Source of the DNA: Syntrophobacterales bacterium
GTDB taxonomy: Bacteria; Desulfobacterota; Syntrophorhabdia; Syntrophorhabdales; Syntrophorhabdaceae
Direction: 5' to 3'
Assembly: GCA_031274925.1 (NCBI GenBank)
Contig: JAISPL010000041.1
Coordinates: 1-64,000 of the forward strand
DNA: 64,000 nt
Part shown: positions 8,956-18,522 of the stretch, piece after piece
Numbering within the stretch: the first letter of the stretch is position 1
How the letters are laid out: every line of letters begins with the position of its first letter
Notes under the pieces: model-generated
The model's input: the letters and a program-made list of their open reading frames with translations, nothing else
Database searches by the model: none
What the model was told of the DNA's origin: nothing
Made by a program: the position numbers and the translations under genes

Positions 8956-9612
8956 ATGATAGATCTCCATACCCACTCACTCTTAAGCGACGGCGAACTT
9001 GTCCCTTCGGAACTAATCAGGAGGGCAAAGGTAAAAGGATACCGGATGATCGGCATTTCGGACCATGTGGACATCTCAAATATCGAGAAAGTGGCCGGAT
9101 CCATGCTCAAACTATCTGAAAAGATTGAGAATTATGAGGATATTACCGTCTTGCCAGGGGTCGAGATAACCCATGCACCAAAGAGGGTGATAAAAGATCT
9201 GATAACCTTCGCTAGAAGACTAGGCATATTATACGTGGTAGTCCACGGAGAGACTATTGCGGAACCGGTGGAAGAGGGCACAAACAGGGAGGCTATAGAA
9301 GGCGGCGCGGACATCCTTGCCCACCCAGGCATTATATCCGAGGAAGATATGGAGCTTGCCAGAAAGCATAACGTCTTTCTCGAAATAAGCGGAAGAAAAG
9401 GTCATTCTTTTTCGAACGGTCATGTGGCGCACCTAGCGAAAAAAATAGGAGCAAGATTGATCTTCAATACGGACGCCCACAGTCCTTCCGATCTGGTGAC
9501 GGAGGAACAGGCCAGAAAGGTGGTAATGGGCGCCGGGCTTTCAGCGGATGATTTTTATGTAATGCAGGAAAACGCAATGGAACTTGCGAAAAGGACACTT
9601 GGTAAGAAATAA
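8956..9612 (+). CDS. PHP-domain phosphoesterase, histidinol-phosphatase-like
   Basis: The 218-residue protein is a compact PHP domain. It starts MIDLHTHSLLSDGE, the first metal-binding motif (HxH). It also has ISDHVDI, LPGVEITH, DILAHPGII and FNTDAHSPSD, which carry the remaining His/Asp ligands of a trinuclear metal site. Such proteins hydrolyse phosphate esters. The position directly before hisC, whose start overlaps its stop, suggests a link to histidinol phosphate, but family members are diverse and the substrate cannot be fixed from sequence. Confidence 0.85.
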   Translation: MIDLHTHSLLSDGELVPSELIRRAKVKGYRMIGISDHVDISNIEKVAGSMLKLSEKIENYEDITVLPGVEITHAPKRVIKDLITFARRLGILYVVVHGETIAEPVEEGTNREAIEGGADILAHPGIISEEDMELARKHNVFLEISGRKGHSFSNGHVAHLAKKIGARLIFNTDAHSPSDLVTEEQARKVVMGAGLSADDFYVMQENAMELAKRTLGKK

Positions 9613-10688
9613 TGAGTTTATTTATCGACAATACCATAAAGAAGATACCCCACTACCCCAAGGCAATGATGTACGGTCTCGAAGAGGGTTGGACACGACT
9701 TGCATCAAATGAGAACCCCTATCCCCCTTCTCGGAAGACTCTGTCTCGCATCCTTGACGCACTCCTTGATATAAACAGGTATCCCGGCGGAGAGGAGAAT
9801 CTGAAGAGGTCCATAGCCGAGTTTTATAAGGTCAGACCTGATCAGGTAGTCCTAGGCGACGGGTCAGATGAACTCATAGAAATGATTCTGAGGGCGCTGA
9901 AATACAAGGAAAAGAGCAAAGTAATCATCTCCAATCCCTCATTCCCCTTCTATGCCATCGCATCGGCCATTTACGGCTACGAGGTGGAAAAAGTCCCCCT
10001 TGTAGATATGAAAATTGATCTCCCCTCCATAAAGAAGGCCATTGACAAACGGACGAGGGTCATCTTCCTCAATAACCCCCTTAACCCTACAGGTACCGCC
10101 TTTGAAGAAGAATCGTTCCGGATTTTCTGTCATGACCTACCTTCGGACATCCTGATAGTAGTCGACGAGGCTTATGCGGAGTTTTCGGAAAACCCTAAGT
10201 TTCCCGATACTTTCTCCTACATCGGTAATCATCAGGTGCTCGTGCTTCGCACGTTCTCAAAAGCCTATGCCCTTGCCGGACTCAGAGTCGGTTATGGAGT
10301 AGGCGAGGCACCTCTCGTTTCATACCTTGAGCGGACCAGGCAACCATTCAGCGTGAACGAGCTTGCCCTAATCGGCGCAAAGGCGGCACTGGAGGACAGG
10401 GGCTATCTCGCGAAAATCCTCATGAATAATCGAAAAGGTAAAGAGTTTCTGCACAAGGCATTGCAGGGCCTTTCGCTGGAATGTGTTCCCACGGAAGCGA
10501 ACTTTATCCTTTTCAAGATAGGAGATCAGGCGGAAAGTACTGTGAAGAGGCTGTTTGAAGAAAAAATTCTGGTAAGGTGGATGGGCGCATACACACTTCC
10601 CGGTTACGTCCGAGTATCAATCGGCACGCCGGAGGAAAATACCCGTTTTATAGAAACCCTTAGCCGGATACTGAAGAACGGGAAGTAG
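9612..10688 (+). CDS. hisC: Histidinol-phosphate aminotransferase
   Basis: This is a fold-type I PLP aminotransferase of 358 residues. It begins with the HisC-like IKKIPHYPKAM and has LASNENPYPPS and LGDGSDELIEM. FLNNPLNPTG and VVDEAYAEFS bind cofactor. The Schiff-base lysine lies in RTFSKAYALAGLRVGYG, and the C-terminal part ends YVRVSIGTPEENTRF. It converts imidazole-acetol phosphate and glutamate to histidinol phosphate. The start overlaps the PHP gene by one base, so the two are co-translated. Some HisC-like enzymes also transaminate aromatic amino acids. Confidence 0.92.
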   Translation: MSLFIDNTIKKIPHYPKAMMYGLEEGWTRLASNENPYPPSRKTLSRILDALLDINRYPGGEENLKRSIAEFYKVRPDQVVLGDGSDELIEMILRALKYKEKSKVIISNPSFPFYAIASAIYGYEVEKVPLVDMKIDLPSIKKAIDKRTRVIFLNNPLNPTGTAFEEESFRIFCHDLPSDILIVVDEAYAEFSENPKFPDTFSYIGNHQVLVLRTFSKAYALAGLRVGYGVGEAPLVSYLERTRQPFSVNELALIGAKAALEDRGYLAKILMNNRKGKEFLHKALQGLSLECVPTEANFILFKIGDQAESTVKRLFEEKILVRWMGAYTLPGYVRVSIGTPEENTRFIETLSRILKNGK

Positions 10689-10731
10689 GAATCTCCATTC
10701 TTCATAAATTCCATTGGACAAGTTGACGGAC

Positions 10732-11403
10732 ATGGCGGACGGAAAGAGTAAAGACCTGATTATCACCATAGATGGACCGAGCGGGTCCGGGAAAAGTACT
10801 GTCGCAAAGATGCTTGCAAAAACACTCGGCTATACGTATATTGACACGGGCGCAATGTACAGGGGTGTGGCATATGCATACATGAAGGCCGGGGAACCGA
10901 CAGATCTGAAAGTATTTCTCGATGACCTTCCTCTAAGGTTCGAGTTCGGCGATGGGACAAAAGTATCGCTCAACAACATTGATATTAGCCGTGAAATCAG
11001 AGAGCCAGGCGTCTCCCTGAGTGCGTCAAGTCTTTCCAAGGACAGGGTAGTAAGGGAATATCTATGGCATATTCAAAACAAGCTAGGACGGAAAGGCAGC
11101 GTTGTGCTGGAAGGAAGGGACATGGGCAGTGTCGTGTTTCCTGACGCTCACATAAAATTCTACCTTGATGCAAATCTTTCCGAACGCGCGAGAAGAAGGT
11201 ATCATGAACTCTCTTCAAAAGGCATGGAGCAGGATTCCGGTTCCGTGGAAACTGAAATGGTCAAGAGAGACAGGAGCGACTCAGAGCGGGATATCGCTCC
11301 TCTTGTAGTGCCGGATGGAGCGATCCTTATTGATAGTACGGGAATTAATGCGGAACAGGTCGTGAGCCTGATGATAGACCGTATCCCTGGGGCAGGCGCT
11401 TAG
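10732..11403 (+). CDS. cmk: Cytidylate kinase
   Basis: CMP/dCMP kinase supplies CDP for nucleic acid and phospholipid synthesis. The N-terminus carries the P-loop GPSGSGKST, then YIDTGAMYRGVAYA. GRDMGSVVFPDAHIKFYLDA and RARRRYHEL form the lid and nucleotide-binding regions. I prefer the ATG at 10732; a TTG at 10714 would add six residues with no better ribosome binding site. The stop abuts ispH. The cmk-ispH-rpsA order is common in bacteria and supports the call. Confidence 0.93.
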   Translation: MADGKSKDLIITIDGPSGSGKSTVAKMLAKTLGYTYIDTGAMYRGVAYAYMKAGEPTDLKVFLDDLPLRFEFGDGTKVSLNNIDISREIREPGVSLSASSLSKDRVVREYLWHIQNKLGRKGSVVLEGRDMGSVVFPDAHIKFYLDANLSERARRRYHELSSKGMEQDSGSVETEMVKRDRSDSERDIAPLVVPDGAILIDSTGINAEQVVSLMIDRIPGAGA

Positions 11404-12228
11404 GTGGAGGTCACTAAGACTGAGCACTCGGGATTCTGCTTCGGTGTGAAAAGGGCCATCAACATGGTAATCAAGGAACTTGACGGCACTCCCGGAGGTC
11501 TCTATACGATCGGTCCCATAATTCATAATCCCCAAATGGTCAAGATGCTTGAGGAAAAGGGCGTAGTCCCCATTCGCGATATTTTTGGAGTAAAGGAAGG
11601 TACGGTGCTCTTCAGGACTCACGGGATCAGCAAAGAAGAAGAGGATTACATAAAGAAGAACGGAAAACTGAGGGTAATAGACGCCACATGTCCTTTCGTG
11701 AAACGGGTGAGGAAGCACGCCCTCTACCTGGAGAAGAACGGCTATACTGTCGTAATCGTTGGGGATAAAAACCATCCTGAAGTGAAAAGTGTGTTGAGTT
11801 ATTTACATAATGATGGTATTGTATTACATCAATCAATGCCAGTCCGAGCGAAAAAGATCGGTGTAGTGAGTCAGACTACACTAGACGCAGAGACCTTTAC
11901 TGGCGTGGTGAGCGGACTTGTAGAAGGGACTGAAGAAATTAGGGTTTACAATACAATTTGCGAGAGCACACAGATCAGGCAAAAAGAAGTGGCGGCCCTT
12001 TCGTTATCTGTCGATGTTATGCTGATTGTGGGCGGCAAGAACAGTTCCAACACAACCAAGCTTTACAATATAGCAAAGCAGATTCAGTCCGGCACATATC
12101 ACATAGAGACTGAAGAAGACTTGAGGCCTGAATGGTTTTCATGTGCGAAGAAAGTAGGGATAACAGGGGGAGCATCTACTCCTGACCTTATAATAGATTT
12201 GGTGGAGAGGCGTGCAAAAAACTTCTAG
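11404..12228 (+). CDS. ispH: 4-hydroxy-3-methylbut-2-enyl diphosphate reductase (LytB)
   Basis: IspH is the last enzyme of the MEP pathway, an Fe-S protein reducing HMBPP to IPP and DMAPP. The 274 residues keep the three cluster cysteines (GFCFGVKRA at C12, DATCPFVKR, and NTICESTQIRQ) and the substrate histidines in GPIIHNPQM and RTHGISKE. GGKNSSNTTKLY and GITGGASTPD are also typical. The start is GTG directly after the cmk stop, so the two are coupled. It shows that this organism makes isoprenoids by the non-mevalonate route. Confidence 0.95.
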   Translation: MEVTKTEHSGFCFGVKRAINMVIKELDGTPGGLYTIGPIIHNPQMVKMLEEKGVVPIRDIFGVKEGTVLFRTHGISKEEEDYIKKNGKLRVIDATCPFVKRVRKHALYLEKNGYTVVIVGDKNHPEVKSVLSYLHNDGIVLHQSMPVRAKKIGVVSQTTLDAETFTGVVSGLVEGTEEIRVYNTICESTQIRQKEVAALSLSVDVMLIVGGKNSSNTTKLYNIAKQIQSGTYHIETEEDLRPEWFSCAKKVGITGGASTPDLIIDLVERRAKNF

Positions 12229-12236
12229 GGGGTCAT

Positions 12237-13961
12237 ATGGTAGAGACAGATACTCTTGATACATCAGCTCAGTGCGAGAACACCATAGAGGAGATGAAGG
12301 AACTCTACGAGACTTCCCTTAAGAGTCTGCAGGAAGGTAATATCCTTAAAGGCAAGATAATAGATATAAACGGCGATGCGGTCATCGTGGATGTTGGATT
12401 GAAATCTGAAGGTAAAGTTTCTACTTCCGAGTTTACCGCGAAACCGGGCGAGCCGGAAGTACAGGTGGGGGATGAAGTCGAGGTTATGGTCGTGGGCAGA
12501 GAAAGGGAGTTTGGCCTTCTGCTTCTCTCCAAACAAAAAGTGGACAGCATCAGGGTCTGGACCAATCTGGATAAGGCGGTCGAAGACGGTACTCCGGTTG
12601 AGGGAGATATTATATCGGAGGTAAAGAGCGGATTCATGGTCGACTTGGGTGGCGTGCACGCTTTCTTGCCCATCTCTCAGGTCGACGTGAAACCGGTAAA
12701 GAACCCTGCGTCTTTTGTGGGAAGGAGCCTGAAATATAAAGTACTTAAAGTTAACAAACGGAAAGGGAATGTAATCGTCTCAAGAAGAATATTGATGGAG
12801 GAAGAAAGAGAAAAGAAGAGACAGGAATTCTGGAAAAACATTAAAGACAGTCAGGTCATTTACGGTTTCGTCCGGAATATCACCGACTACGGGGCTTTCG
12901 TAGACTTGGGGGGCGTTGATGGCCTCCTCCATCTCAACGATATCACATGGGGCAGAATAACTCATCCCAAGGAATATCTGAGGGTCGGGGACGAAGTGAA
13001 GGTAAAGGTGCTTACCATTGATCACGAAAAAGAGAGGATATCGGTAGGCGTCAAGCAGCTTAAGGTGGACCCGTGGTTGAATATTGAAGAGAAGTACCCC
13101 GATGGAGCGAAAGTGAAAGGCAAAGTGGTCGGGATAGTAAACTACGGCGTTCTTGTGGAGCTTGAGCAGGGTGTCGAAGGACTTCTCCACGTGAGTGAAA
13201 TGAGCTGGGACAAAAAATTCAAGAACCCAGGTAAACTCGTGAACAAGGGAGACTGGGTAGAATTGGTCGTTTTGGGCTTTGACAAAGAAAGAAAGCGTAT
13301 TTCCCTGGGAATGAAACAGTTGCTGCCCGATCCGTGGGAGGAACTGTCCGCAGAATACCCAGCAGGCTCTACGGTAAATGGGAAGGTAAAAAATTTCACC
13401 GACTTCGGTATGTTTGTGGGTATAGGGAATGGCATCGACGGACTGGTCCACATATCTGAGATCTCGTGGTCCAGAAGAAAGAAAATCGTTTCCGAGACTT
13501 ACAAAAAAGGGATGCCGGTGGACGCTCTCGTCCTCAGTGTGGATAAGGCAGCCAAAAAGTTTTCCCTCAGCATAAAAAGATTGAAAGATGACCCCTGGAA
13601 AGGGTTGGTGACGCGATACCACACCGGAGATGTAGTTGAAGGGTACGTCACAAGTATCACCAGCTTCGGCGTTTTCGTGGAAATAGAAGAGGGAGTGGAA
13701 GGTCTTGTACACCTCTCTGAAATAGAAGATTTTCAGAACAAAGACTTGGGGGACATCTTCAAGCTTGATGATACTATAAAGGCTGGCATCCTGAGTATTG
13801 ACGAGAGAAATAAAAGGATCGGTCTCAGCATAAAGGTATTGAACAAGACTGAGGAAGAAAAGACGACAGAAACCTATACCAAGGAAGAGACGGCATTCTC
13901 AACTCTTGGGGACGCATTTGTACGGGCAATGAACAGAGATAATCCGGATCATTCCTTATAG
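12237..13961 (+). CDS. rpsA: 30S ribosomal protein S1
   Basis: The 574-residue protein contains six consecutive S1 (OB-fold) RNA-binding domains, visible as repeated G-x-V-x-x-I/F-x-x-(F/Y)G-x-F/L-V-x-L/I followed by EGLLHVSE or DGLVHISE motifs. Domains 3-6 are the best conserved, as in other S1 proteins. S1 binds mRNA leaders on the small subunit during initiation. The gene follows ispH by 8 bp with GGGGG before the ATG. The C-terminus (about residue 540 on) is short and charged. Confidence 0.95.
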   Translation: MVETDTLDTSAQCENTIEEMKELYETSLKSLQEGNILKGKIIDINGDAVIVDVGLKSEGKVSTSEFTAKPGEPEVQVGDEVEVMVVGREREFGLLLLSKQKVDSIRVWTNLDKAVEDGTPVEGDIISEVKSGFMVDLGGVHAFLPISQVDVKPVKNPASFVGRSLKYKVLKVNKRKGNVIVSRRILMEEEREKKRQEFWKNIKDSQVIYGFVRNITDYGAFVDLGGVDGLLHLNDITWGRITHPKEYLRVGDEVKVKVLTIDHEKERISVGVKQLKVDPWLNIEEKYPDGAKVKGKVVGIVNYGVLVELEQGVEGLLHVSEMSWDKKFKNPGKLVNKGDWVELVVLGFDKERKRISLGMKQLLPDPWEELSAEYPAGSTVNGKVKNFTDFGMFVGIGNGIDGLVHISEISWSRRKKIVSETYKKGMPVDALVLSVDKAAKKFSLSIKRLKDDPWKGLVTRYHTGDVVEGYVTSITSFGVFVEIEEGVEGLVHLSEIEDFQNKDLGDIFKLDDTIKAGILSIDERNKRIGLSIKVLNKTEEEKTTETYTKEETAFSTLGDAFVRAMNRDNPDHSL

Positions 13962-13979
13962 GGTTGGGGGGGTGAGCGT

Positions 13980-14156
13980 ATGCCTGTCAGTAAAGAGTTG
14001 CTTGATATATTGTGCTGCCCGAAATGCAAGGGAGACATACGGCTTAATGACTCAAAGGATGGACTCATATGCGAGTCGTGCAGACTTCTTTATCCCATAA
14101 AAGACGATATACCCGTTATGCTTATTGACGAGGCAATATCCATTGACCAGAAATAG
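13980..14156 (+). CDS. Trm112-like zinc-ribbon protein (UPF0434/YcaR family)
   Basis: This is a short gene of 58 codons. The product begins MPVSKELLDILCCPKCKGDI, has ICESCRLLYPIKDDIPVMLIDEA, and so shows the CPxCKG and CxxC pairs plus the YPI(xx)DIPVML signature of bacterial Trm112-like proteins. Such proteins bind zinc and in other organisms activate methyltransferases; the bacterial role is unclear. A strong GGGGGGTGAG ribosome binding site precedes the ATG. It lies 18 bp after rpsA and directly abuts the acyltransferase gene; next to lipid A genes this family is often found. Confidence 0.85.
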   Translation: MPVSKELLDILCCPKCKGDIRLNDSKDGLICESCRLLYPIKDDIPVMLIDEAISIDQK

Positions 14157-15044
14157 TTGCATGTGTTAGTAGATTTATTTCTCATCTTTGTTATCAAATC
14201 GTTTCAGCAGCTTCTCCGCCATCTGCCTGAACGCTTTCAGCGTGGGGTCGGTCTAGCCATGGGACGGGGGGCCTATTTTTTTCTCGCGAAGAGGCGCCAT
14301 GTGGCGATTTCGAACCTGAAGAAAGCCTTTCGTCATCTCAATGAGAAACACGCATCCCGTCTGGCGAAGAGATGTTTCGAAAACCTCGGCATCAATTTCG
14401 TGGAGTCTCTGATCCTGCCTTTCATCCCTAAACAGGAGCTTGTCCGTCGCTTCGCCATCAAGGACCGGTTCTATGTAGATGAAGTTTTGGCCTTGAACAA
14501 AGGCATGATGGCTCTTGTGTTTCATTATGCAAACTGGGAGATCATGGGTGTTGCGTCCCACTTCCTGGAAAGGGACATCATCGTCCTTGCGCGGCCCCTT
14601 AAGCGGCACCAGCGGATCAATGAATACCTTAACAAACTTCGTGGAGAAACGGGCCTTACCGTCATCCCCAACGCAAATACAGGCAAAGATGTAATGAGAT
14701 ACCTCAAAGAAAATAAAATAGTGGCAATCCTCGGGGACCAGAGAGAAAAGCGGTCAAGAGGTGTCTTTGTGGAATTCTTCGGCGAAAAAGCCCCTACATC
14801 CAAAGGCATAGCGATGATCGGAATGAAAACGCGCACTCCAGTCGTTCCTTTCTATTTCAGAAGAGATGGGTTTCTCCGGTATACGATCGTATGCTCGCCT
14901 GCTATAGAAATGGAACGGAAAGGCAACATAGAAGACCTGATATACAAAAATACAAGGAAAATTAATGCATTTCTTGAGAACCTTCTCCGGGAGAGGCCGG
15001 AAGACTGGTTTTGGCTTCACCGACGTTGGGCCAGAAAAAAATGA
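14157..15044 (+). CDS. Lipid A biosynthesis acyltransferase (LpxL/HtrB family)
   Basis: The 295-residue protein has a hydrophobic N-terminus (membrane anchor, about residues 1-20) followed by a lysophospholipid acyltransferase domain. HYANWE supplies the catalytic HX4E motif; ARPLKRHQRIN, GDQREKRSRGVFVEFFGEKAPTSKG and PEDWFWLHRRW are typical of the family. It would transfer a secondary acyl chain from acyl-ACP to Kdo2-lipid IVA at the inner membrane, which marks the organism as Gram-negative. The start is uncertain: TTG at 14157 directly after the previous stop, or a GTG two codons later. Which acyl chain or position is used cannot be told. Confidence 0.88.
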   Translation: MHVLVDLFLIFVIKSFQQLLRHLPERFQRGVGLAMGRGAYFFLAKRRHVAISNLKKAFRHLNEKHASRLAKRCFENLGINFVESLILPFIPKQELVRRFAIKDRFYVDEVLALNKGMMALVFHYANWEIMGVASHFLERDIIVLARPLKRHQRINEYLNKLRGETGLTVIPNANTGKDVMRYLKENKIVAILGDQREKRSRGVFVEFFGEKAPTSKGIAMIGMKTRTPVVPFYFRRDGFLRYTIVCSPAIEMERKGNIEDLIYKNTRKINAFLENLLRERPEDWFWLHRRWARKK

Positions 15045-15607
15045 TATACCCTTCCATAAACAAAATTTCCTCCCTGTCCATCCCCTTTTGAGTAACGGTG
15101 CATATAATACCTCACTTAAGAAGGGAAAAACTAGAGATTTTGTCCAATCGGAACCGAAAGTCATCCTAAGAAGCTGCGGTTGTGACATTCATGATCTTCA
15201 CACAGCTGTCTGTATTAGCTGCAGCATCTAGACACGTTCATCCCTGCAGAGTTTCATGTGGATATACCTAGGTGCAATTGGAAGAAGGCAGACAGAACAT
15301 CAAAGTTTGCATACGACGAAGAGCTTAAGCCCAAGAGTTTTCCGAAACACGGATAACGGCATCCGTGATGCTATCTGCCTGAACATTACTGACCAACCGG
15401 AGTTACCATTATGGCAGCCATAAAGAACACCTCAATGCACTTCTAATGGCGTACAATCTGGCAATCGTTTGAAAAGCTTATAAGGAAAATCTCCTTATGT
15501 GATTTCATCAGAGATATATGGACGTTTGAGCCTAGAAGGTTTACAGGTAACCCAAACCACTTTAATGTGGGGGTAAACACCTAACCACCAGCGATGAATA
15601 ACTGTTT
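15045..15607. other. Intergenic stretch between convergent genes
   Basis: No gene is supported. Short open stretches occur (for example around 15430-15570), but they are split among frames and match nothing I recognise. They may be remnants of a lost gene. The flanking genes converge, so terminators are expected; I see only an imperfect hairpin near 15555-15580 without a clear T-run. Confidence 0.4.
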
Positions 15608-16423
15608 TTAAAGCTGGCGATTGCTTCTACGGTTGTTGTAGAGTAAACGTTCAATGAACCATCCCAGCCTTGAGGTAAACTTTTTCGTTTTTGCCTTTTT
15701 TTCTACTTCTAGAATGATGTCAAATCCGGAAAGCCTCTGATAGGCCCTTAAGAAGAGCATCCGTTCTCTCATGGTGAAGGTGATGATTCCGTCTTTCTCC
15801 ATCTTCTCGGCATACCTGTTCAGGCGGAAAATCATGTTTGTCACTTCCTTTTTTGTCACGTTTCCTCTACTGCTCCTGTCGAAGTCGAGGAACTTCATCT
15901 CCTTATCATCTCTCGCGATAAGTACATTGTTAAGATGAAGGTCGGGGTGATAGATCCCAAGGACCTCAAGTTGTCTGATATGCTCCGCCAATTTCCTGAT
16001 TTTTCTGTATCTCGCCATCCTGCCCGACTCGGCGAGAAACTTGAGCAGGTCGGTAGCCTCTTCCTCGAAAACGGTGATAAAATAGAGGCGTTTTGTGAGT
16101 ATCCGGTCCTCAACGATGACCGCGAAAGGGTCAACGACGGGAAAACCCATCTCACGAAGATAAGATGTTATCTCCATTTCCTTGAGCGCCCTCAGGCCGG
16201 AAAGGAACATCTTCCCAGTCACGGCCCTGAGCACTCCGCCGTGGACATATTTCCTGCAAGCAAGGGTCACTGTCCCGGCATCCAGAATCATGATCCCCCC
16301 CCTGCCTTTCCCTCTTATGGTCAGGGCAGAGTCCAGTTGCCGGGTGAGCAGAGCCGGGTCCATACTTTCCCCAGCGAAGTAGACAGAAAATGGTCCATGG
16401 ACGGTTTTTACAGACTTTGTCAT
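15608..16423 (-). CDS. Lipopolysaccharide kinase family protein (Kdo kinase/WaaP-like)
   Basis: The 271-residue protein has a small kinase fold. RKYVHGGVLR resembles the glycine-rich and lysine region of Kdo kinases. The catalytic loop reads GIYHPDLHLNNVL (HxDLHxxN), and LDFDRS supplies the metal-binding Asp. Family members phosphorylate Kdo or heptose in the lipopolysaccharide core at the cytoplasmic face. It lies convergent to the lipid A acyltransferase gene, which fits an LPS role. There is no membrane segment; the C-terminus is basic (KKFTSRLGWFIERLLYNNRRSNRQL region), which could aid membrane contact. Confidence 0.82.
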   Translation of the reverse strand: MTKSVKTVHGPFSVYFAGESMDPALLTRQLDSALTIRGKGRGGIMILDAGTVTLACRKYVHGGVLRAVTGKMFLSGLRALKEMEITSYLREMGFPVVDPFAVIVEDRILTKRLYFITVFEEEATDLLKFLAESGRMARYRKIRKLAEHIRQLEVLGIYHPDLHLNNVLIARDDKEMKFLDFDRSSRGNVTKKEVTNMIFRLNRYAEKMEKDGIITFTMRERMLFLRAYQRLSGFDIILEVEKKAKTKKFTSRLGWFIERLLYNNRRSNRQL

Positions 16424-16543
16424 AACGATCGTATATGACTCTAAACGATATTCACAATTTTTCCAAGATCTTATTTACCGTGAACTGGCTTCTTCTGCAA
16501 ATTATTGTCTTGTCTGTCGAGAATATGGTAAAGGTAAGACAAC

Positions 16544-17470
16544 GTGCCAAGAGAATATCATACTGTTGTCGAACCCGTGACAAACCTCAAAAAAGTCCCG
16601 CGGGAAAGAGTTCCTTCCTATGCTAAGGACGATCTCCTTTTTTCCCAACTCCTCTTCGGTGAAAAAGTCCTAGTCCGTGACGAACATAACGGATGGGCTC
16701 TTGTGGAGGCAGTAGAACAGCAGATGTTCCAGATGCACGAACAGTGGGAAGGTTATTCTGGTTGGGTTCAAAAAGAGTCGATCAAGCCATGTGGGGCGAG
16801 GCAGACGGAAACCGGAGCAACGGTGAAGACCAGAACAGCTCTTGTCTATAGTATGCCTGATTGCAACAGCGCCACTCTATTCAATCTTTCCATAGGAACG
16901 AGAATAGACGCCTGTCAAACATCAGCTGAAATCGAAAGGTTTTACCCGGTCTGCCTGGCAGGAGGAGGAACCGGTTGGATTGATAAAGAGAAGCTGCGCA
17001 TGACAGACCAAGAGGCGGCGTGGTGGCAAGACAGGGAGGATGTCCTTGCTACCGCGCTTTTTTTCATGAGAGTACCTTATCTCTGGGGGGGGAGGAGTAT
17101 GCATATGCCCGACCTGCAGGCAACGGCTACCGGGGTCGACTGCTCTGGCCTCGTTAATATTGTCTTCCGGGTCCACGGTATTGATCTTCCAAGAGATGCC
17201 CATGAGCAGTGGATGAAGGCGACCCCTGTGTCCGCGGACAATTTGAGGCCATGCGATCTTATCTTTGTGGCTAACGGCGAAAACACAGTGACTCATGTTA
17301 TGTTATTCGTCGGCGGGGAGAGTTTTATCGAAGCCCGTGAGACTGGAGCCAACGTGACTATGGGTACCTTCAAGGAAAGATTCGGCAAGAACCTAGCCGC
17401 CTTTTGCGGAGAAGGACCAAAGATATACATCGGCGACCATGTGGTCTTGTTCGGAAAGGTGCTGCCATAG
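16544..17470 (+). CDS. ykfC: YkfC-like SH3/NlpC-P60 endopeptidase
   Basis: The 308-residue protein has two SH3-like regions (about residues 10-80 and 90-150), then an NlpC/P60 cysteine peptidase domain. PYLWGGRS and GVDCSGLV provide the catalytic Cys, THVMLFVGG the His, and a polar residue follows. This layout matches the gamma-D-glutamyl-L-diamino acid endopeptidases (DPP VI/YkfC) that cleave murein tripeptides to L-Ala-D-Glu. No signal peptide is visible, so it probably acts in the cytoplasm on imported peptides. The dipeptide epimerase gene overlaps its 3' end, which is the YkfB-YkfC pairing and strengthens the call. Confidence 0.85.
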   Translation: MPREYHTVVEPVTNLKKVPRERVPSYAKDDLLFSQLLFGEKVLVRDEHNGWALVEAVEQQMFQMHEQWEGYSGWVQKESIKPCGARQTETGATVKTRTALVYSMPDCNSATLFNLSIGTRIDACQTSAEIERFYPVCLAGGGTGWIDKEKLRMTDQEAAWWQDREDVLATALFFMRVPYLWGGRSMHMPDLQATATGVDCSGLVNIVFRVHGIDLPRDAHEQWMKATPVSADNLRPCDLIFVANGENTVTHVMLFVGGESFIEARETGANVTMGTFKERFGKNLAAFCGEGPKIYIGDHVVLFGKVLP

Positions 17471-18522
17471 CAGATGACCGAATAAAAAACATCCGTCTCC
17501 ATGAGGTTACGCGGTCCCTCAGGATGCGATTCGCCACCTCACTCGGTTCAAAGGACGTCCTGAAAAGCATCGTCGTGCGTGTGACTCTTCACGACGGCTC
17601 GTTTGGACTCGGGGAGTGCCCCACCAGCTTGGCATTCGCAAATGAGACCATACCCGTCATATGGACACGTCTCACAGAGTGGACACCCAGGTTTGTCGGA
17701 ACATCTGCGGGAGAGTGGAAAGAGAGGATAGCACAACTCAGGCGAGACAACCAAGCCTATCCCATGGCCATTTCCGGCCTTGAAATTGCACTTTTCCGGG
17801 CATGGTTAACAGCAACGGGGCTTTCGGAGCATTCTTACTGGGGAGGAAAGTCAAAAAAAATAGAGACCGACATCACCATTCCCTTCATTCCTGGCAATCC
17901 GGCTCTTTTCCGCTGGATCGACTATGCCGCAAAAAAAAGATTTACGATTTATAAGATCAAGGTGAGCGGGGACCTGACAGAGGACAAGAGATTTATCTCA
18001 ATCCTCTGGCGCACGCTCGAAGAAAAGACTCCAGACTTTACCGTCCGTCTCGACGGCAACCAGGGTTACACGTCGCATTCGTTTCTGCGCATGGTCGATT
18101 ATCTTCAAAAAAAGGCTTACAAGCTAGAGCTTTTCGAACAACCTCTTCCCAAAGGCGACTACCGCGGACTGGCAGAGATCAAGAAGCACTCTCCCATACC
18201 GGTGGTCCTTGATGAGACTGTGGAAACCGAGGAACAGATGAAAAAAGCTGTAGACATGGACCTCTGTCACGGGGTCAATATAAAGATCGCCAAGAGCGGC
18301 ATTCAGGAGTCGTACAATATCATGCGCATTGCCCGGGAATCAGGCCTTAAACTGATGATCGGATGTATGACGGAGACAATGGTCGGCCTATCGGCCGGCA
18401 TCTGTCTTGCCGCCGGGTCGGACGCATTCGATTACATTGACCTGGATGGAATACATTTCCTCCATCACCGGAACAGGTACGGTGCCTTAGAAATCCAAGG
18501 CCCCATGTTCGTTATTGGCTGA
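17404..18522 (+). CDS. ykfB: L-Ala-D/L-Glu epimerase (dipeptide epimerase)
   Basis: This enolase-superfamily enzyme has the lysine motif YKIKVSG, metal ligands in VRLDGNQGY, LFEQPLP and VVLDETVE, and the second lysine in NIKIAKSG. These match dipeptide epimerases that convert L-Ala-D-Glu to L-Ala-L-Glu for catabolism. The ATG at 17404 overlaps the endopeptidase gene by 67 bp. The conserved part begins only near residue 25 (IKNIRLHEVTRSLRMRFAT), so the first 20 or so residues may not be translated, but I find no better in-frame start. Product length is about 350-372 residues, usual for the family. Confidence 0.88.
   Translation: MRRRTKDIHRRPCGLVRKGAAIADDRIKNIRLHEVTRSLRMRFATSLGSKDVLKSIVVRVTLHDGSFGLGECPTSLAFANETIPVIWTRLTEWTPRFVGTSAGEWKERIAQLRRDNQAYPMAISGLEIALFRAWLTATGLSEHSYWGGKSKKIETDITIPFIPGNPALFRWIDYAAKKRFTIYKIKVSGDLTEDKRFISILWRTLEEKTPDFTVRLDGNQGYTSHSFLRMVDYLQKKAYKLELFEQPLPKGDYRGLAEIKKHSPIPVVLDETVETEEQMKKAVDMDLCHGVNIKIAKSGIQESYNIMRIARESGLKLMIGCMTETMVGLSAGICLAAGSDAFDYIDLDGIHFLHHRNRYGALEIQGPMFVIG

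Noticed and set aside
15045-15607. Insertion-sequence remnant
   Set aside because: Scattered open pieces did not match any transposase motif, and no terminal inverted repeats were found.
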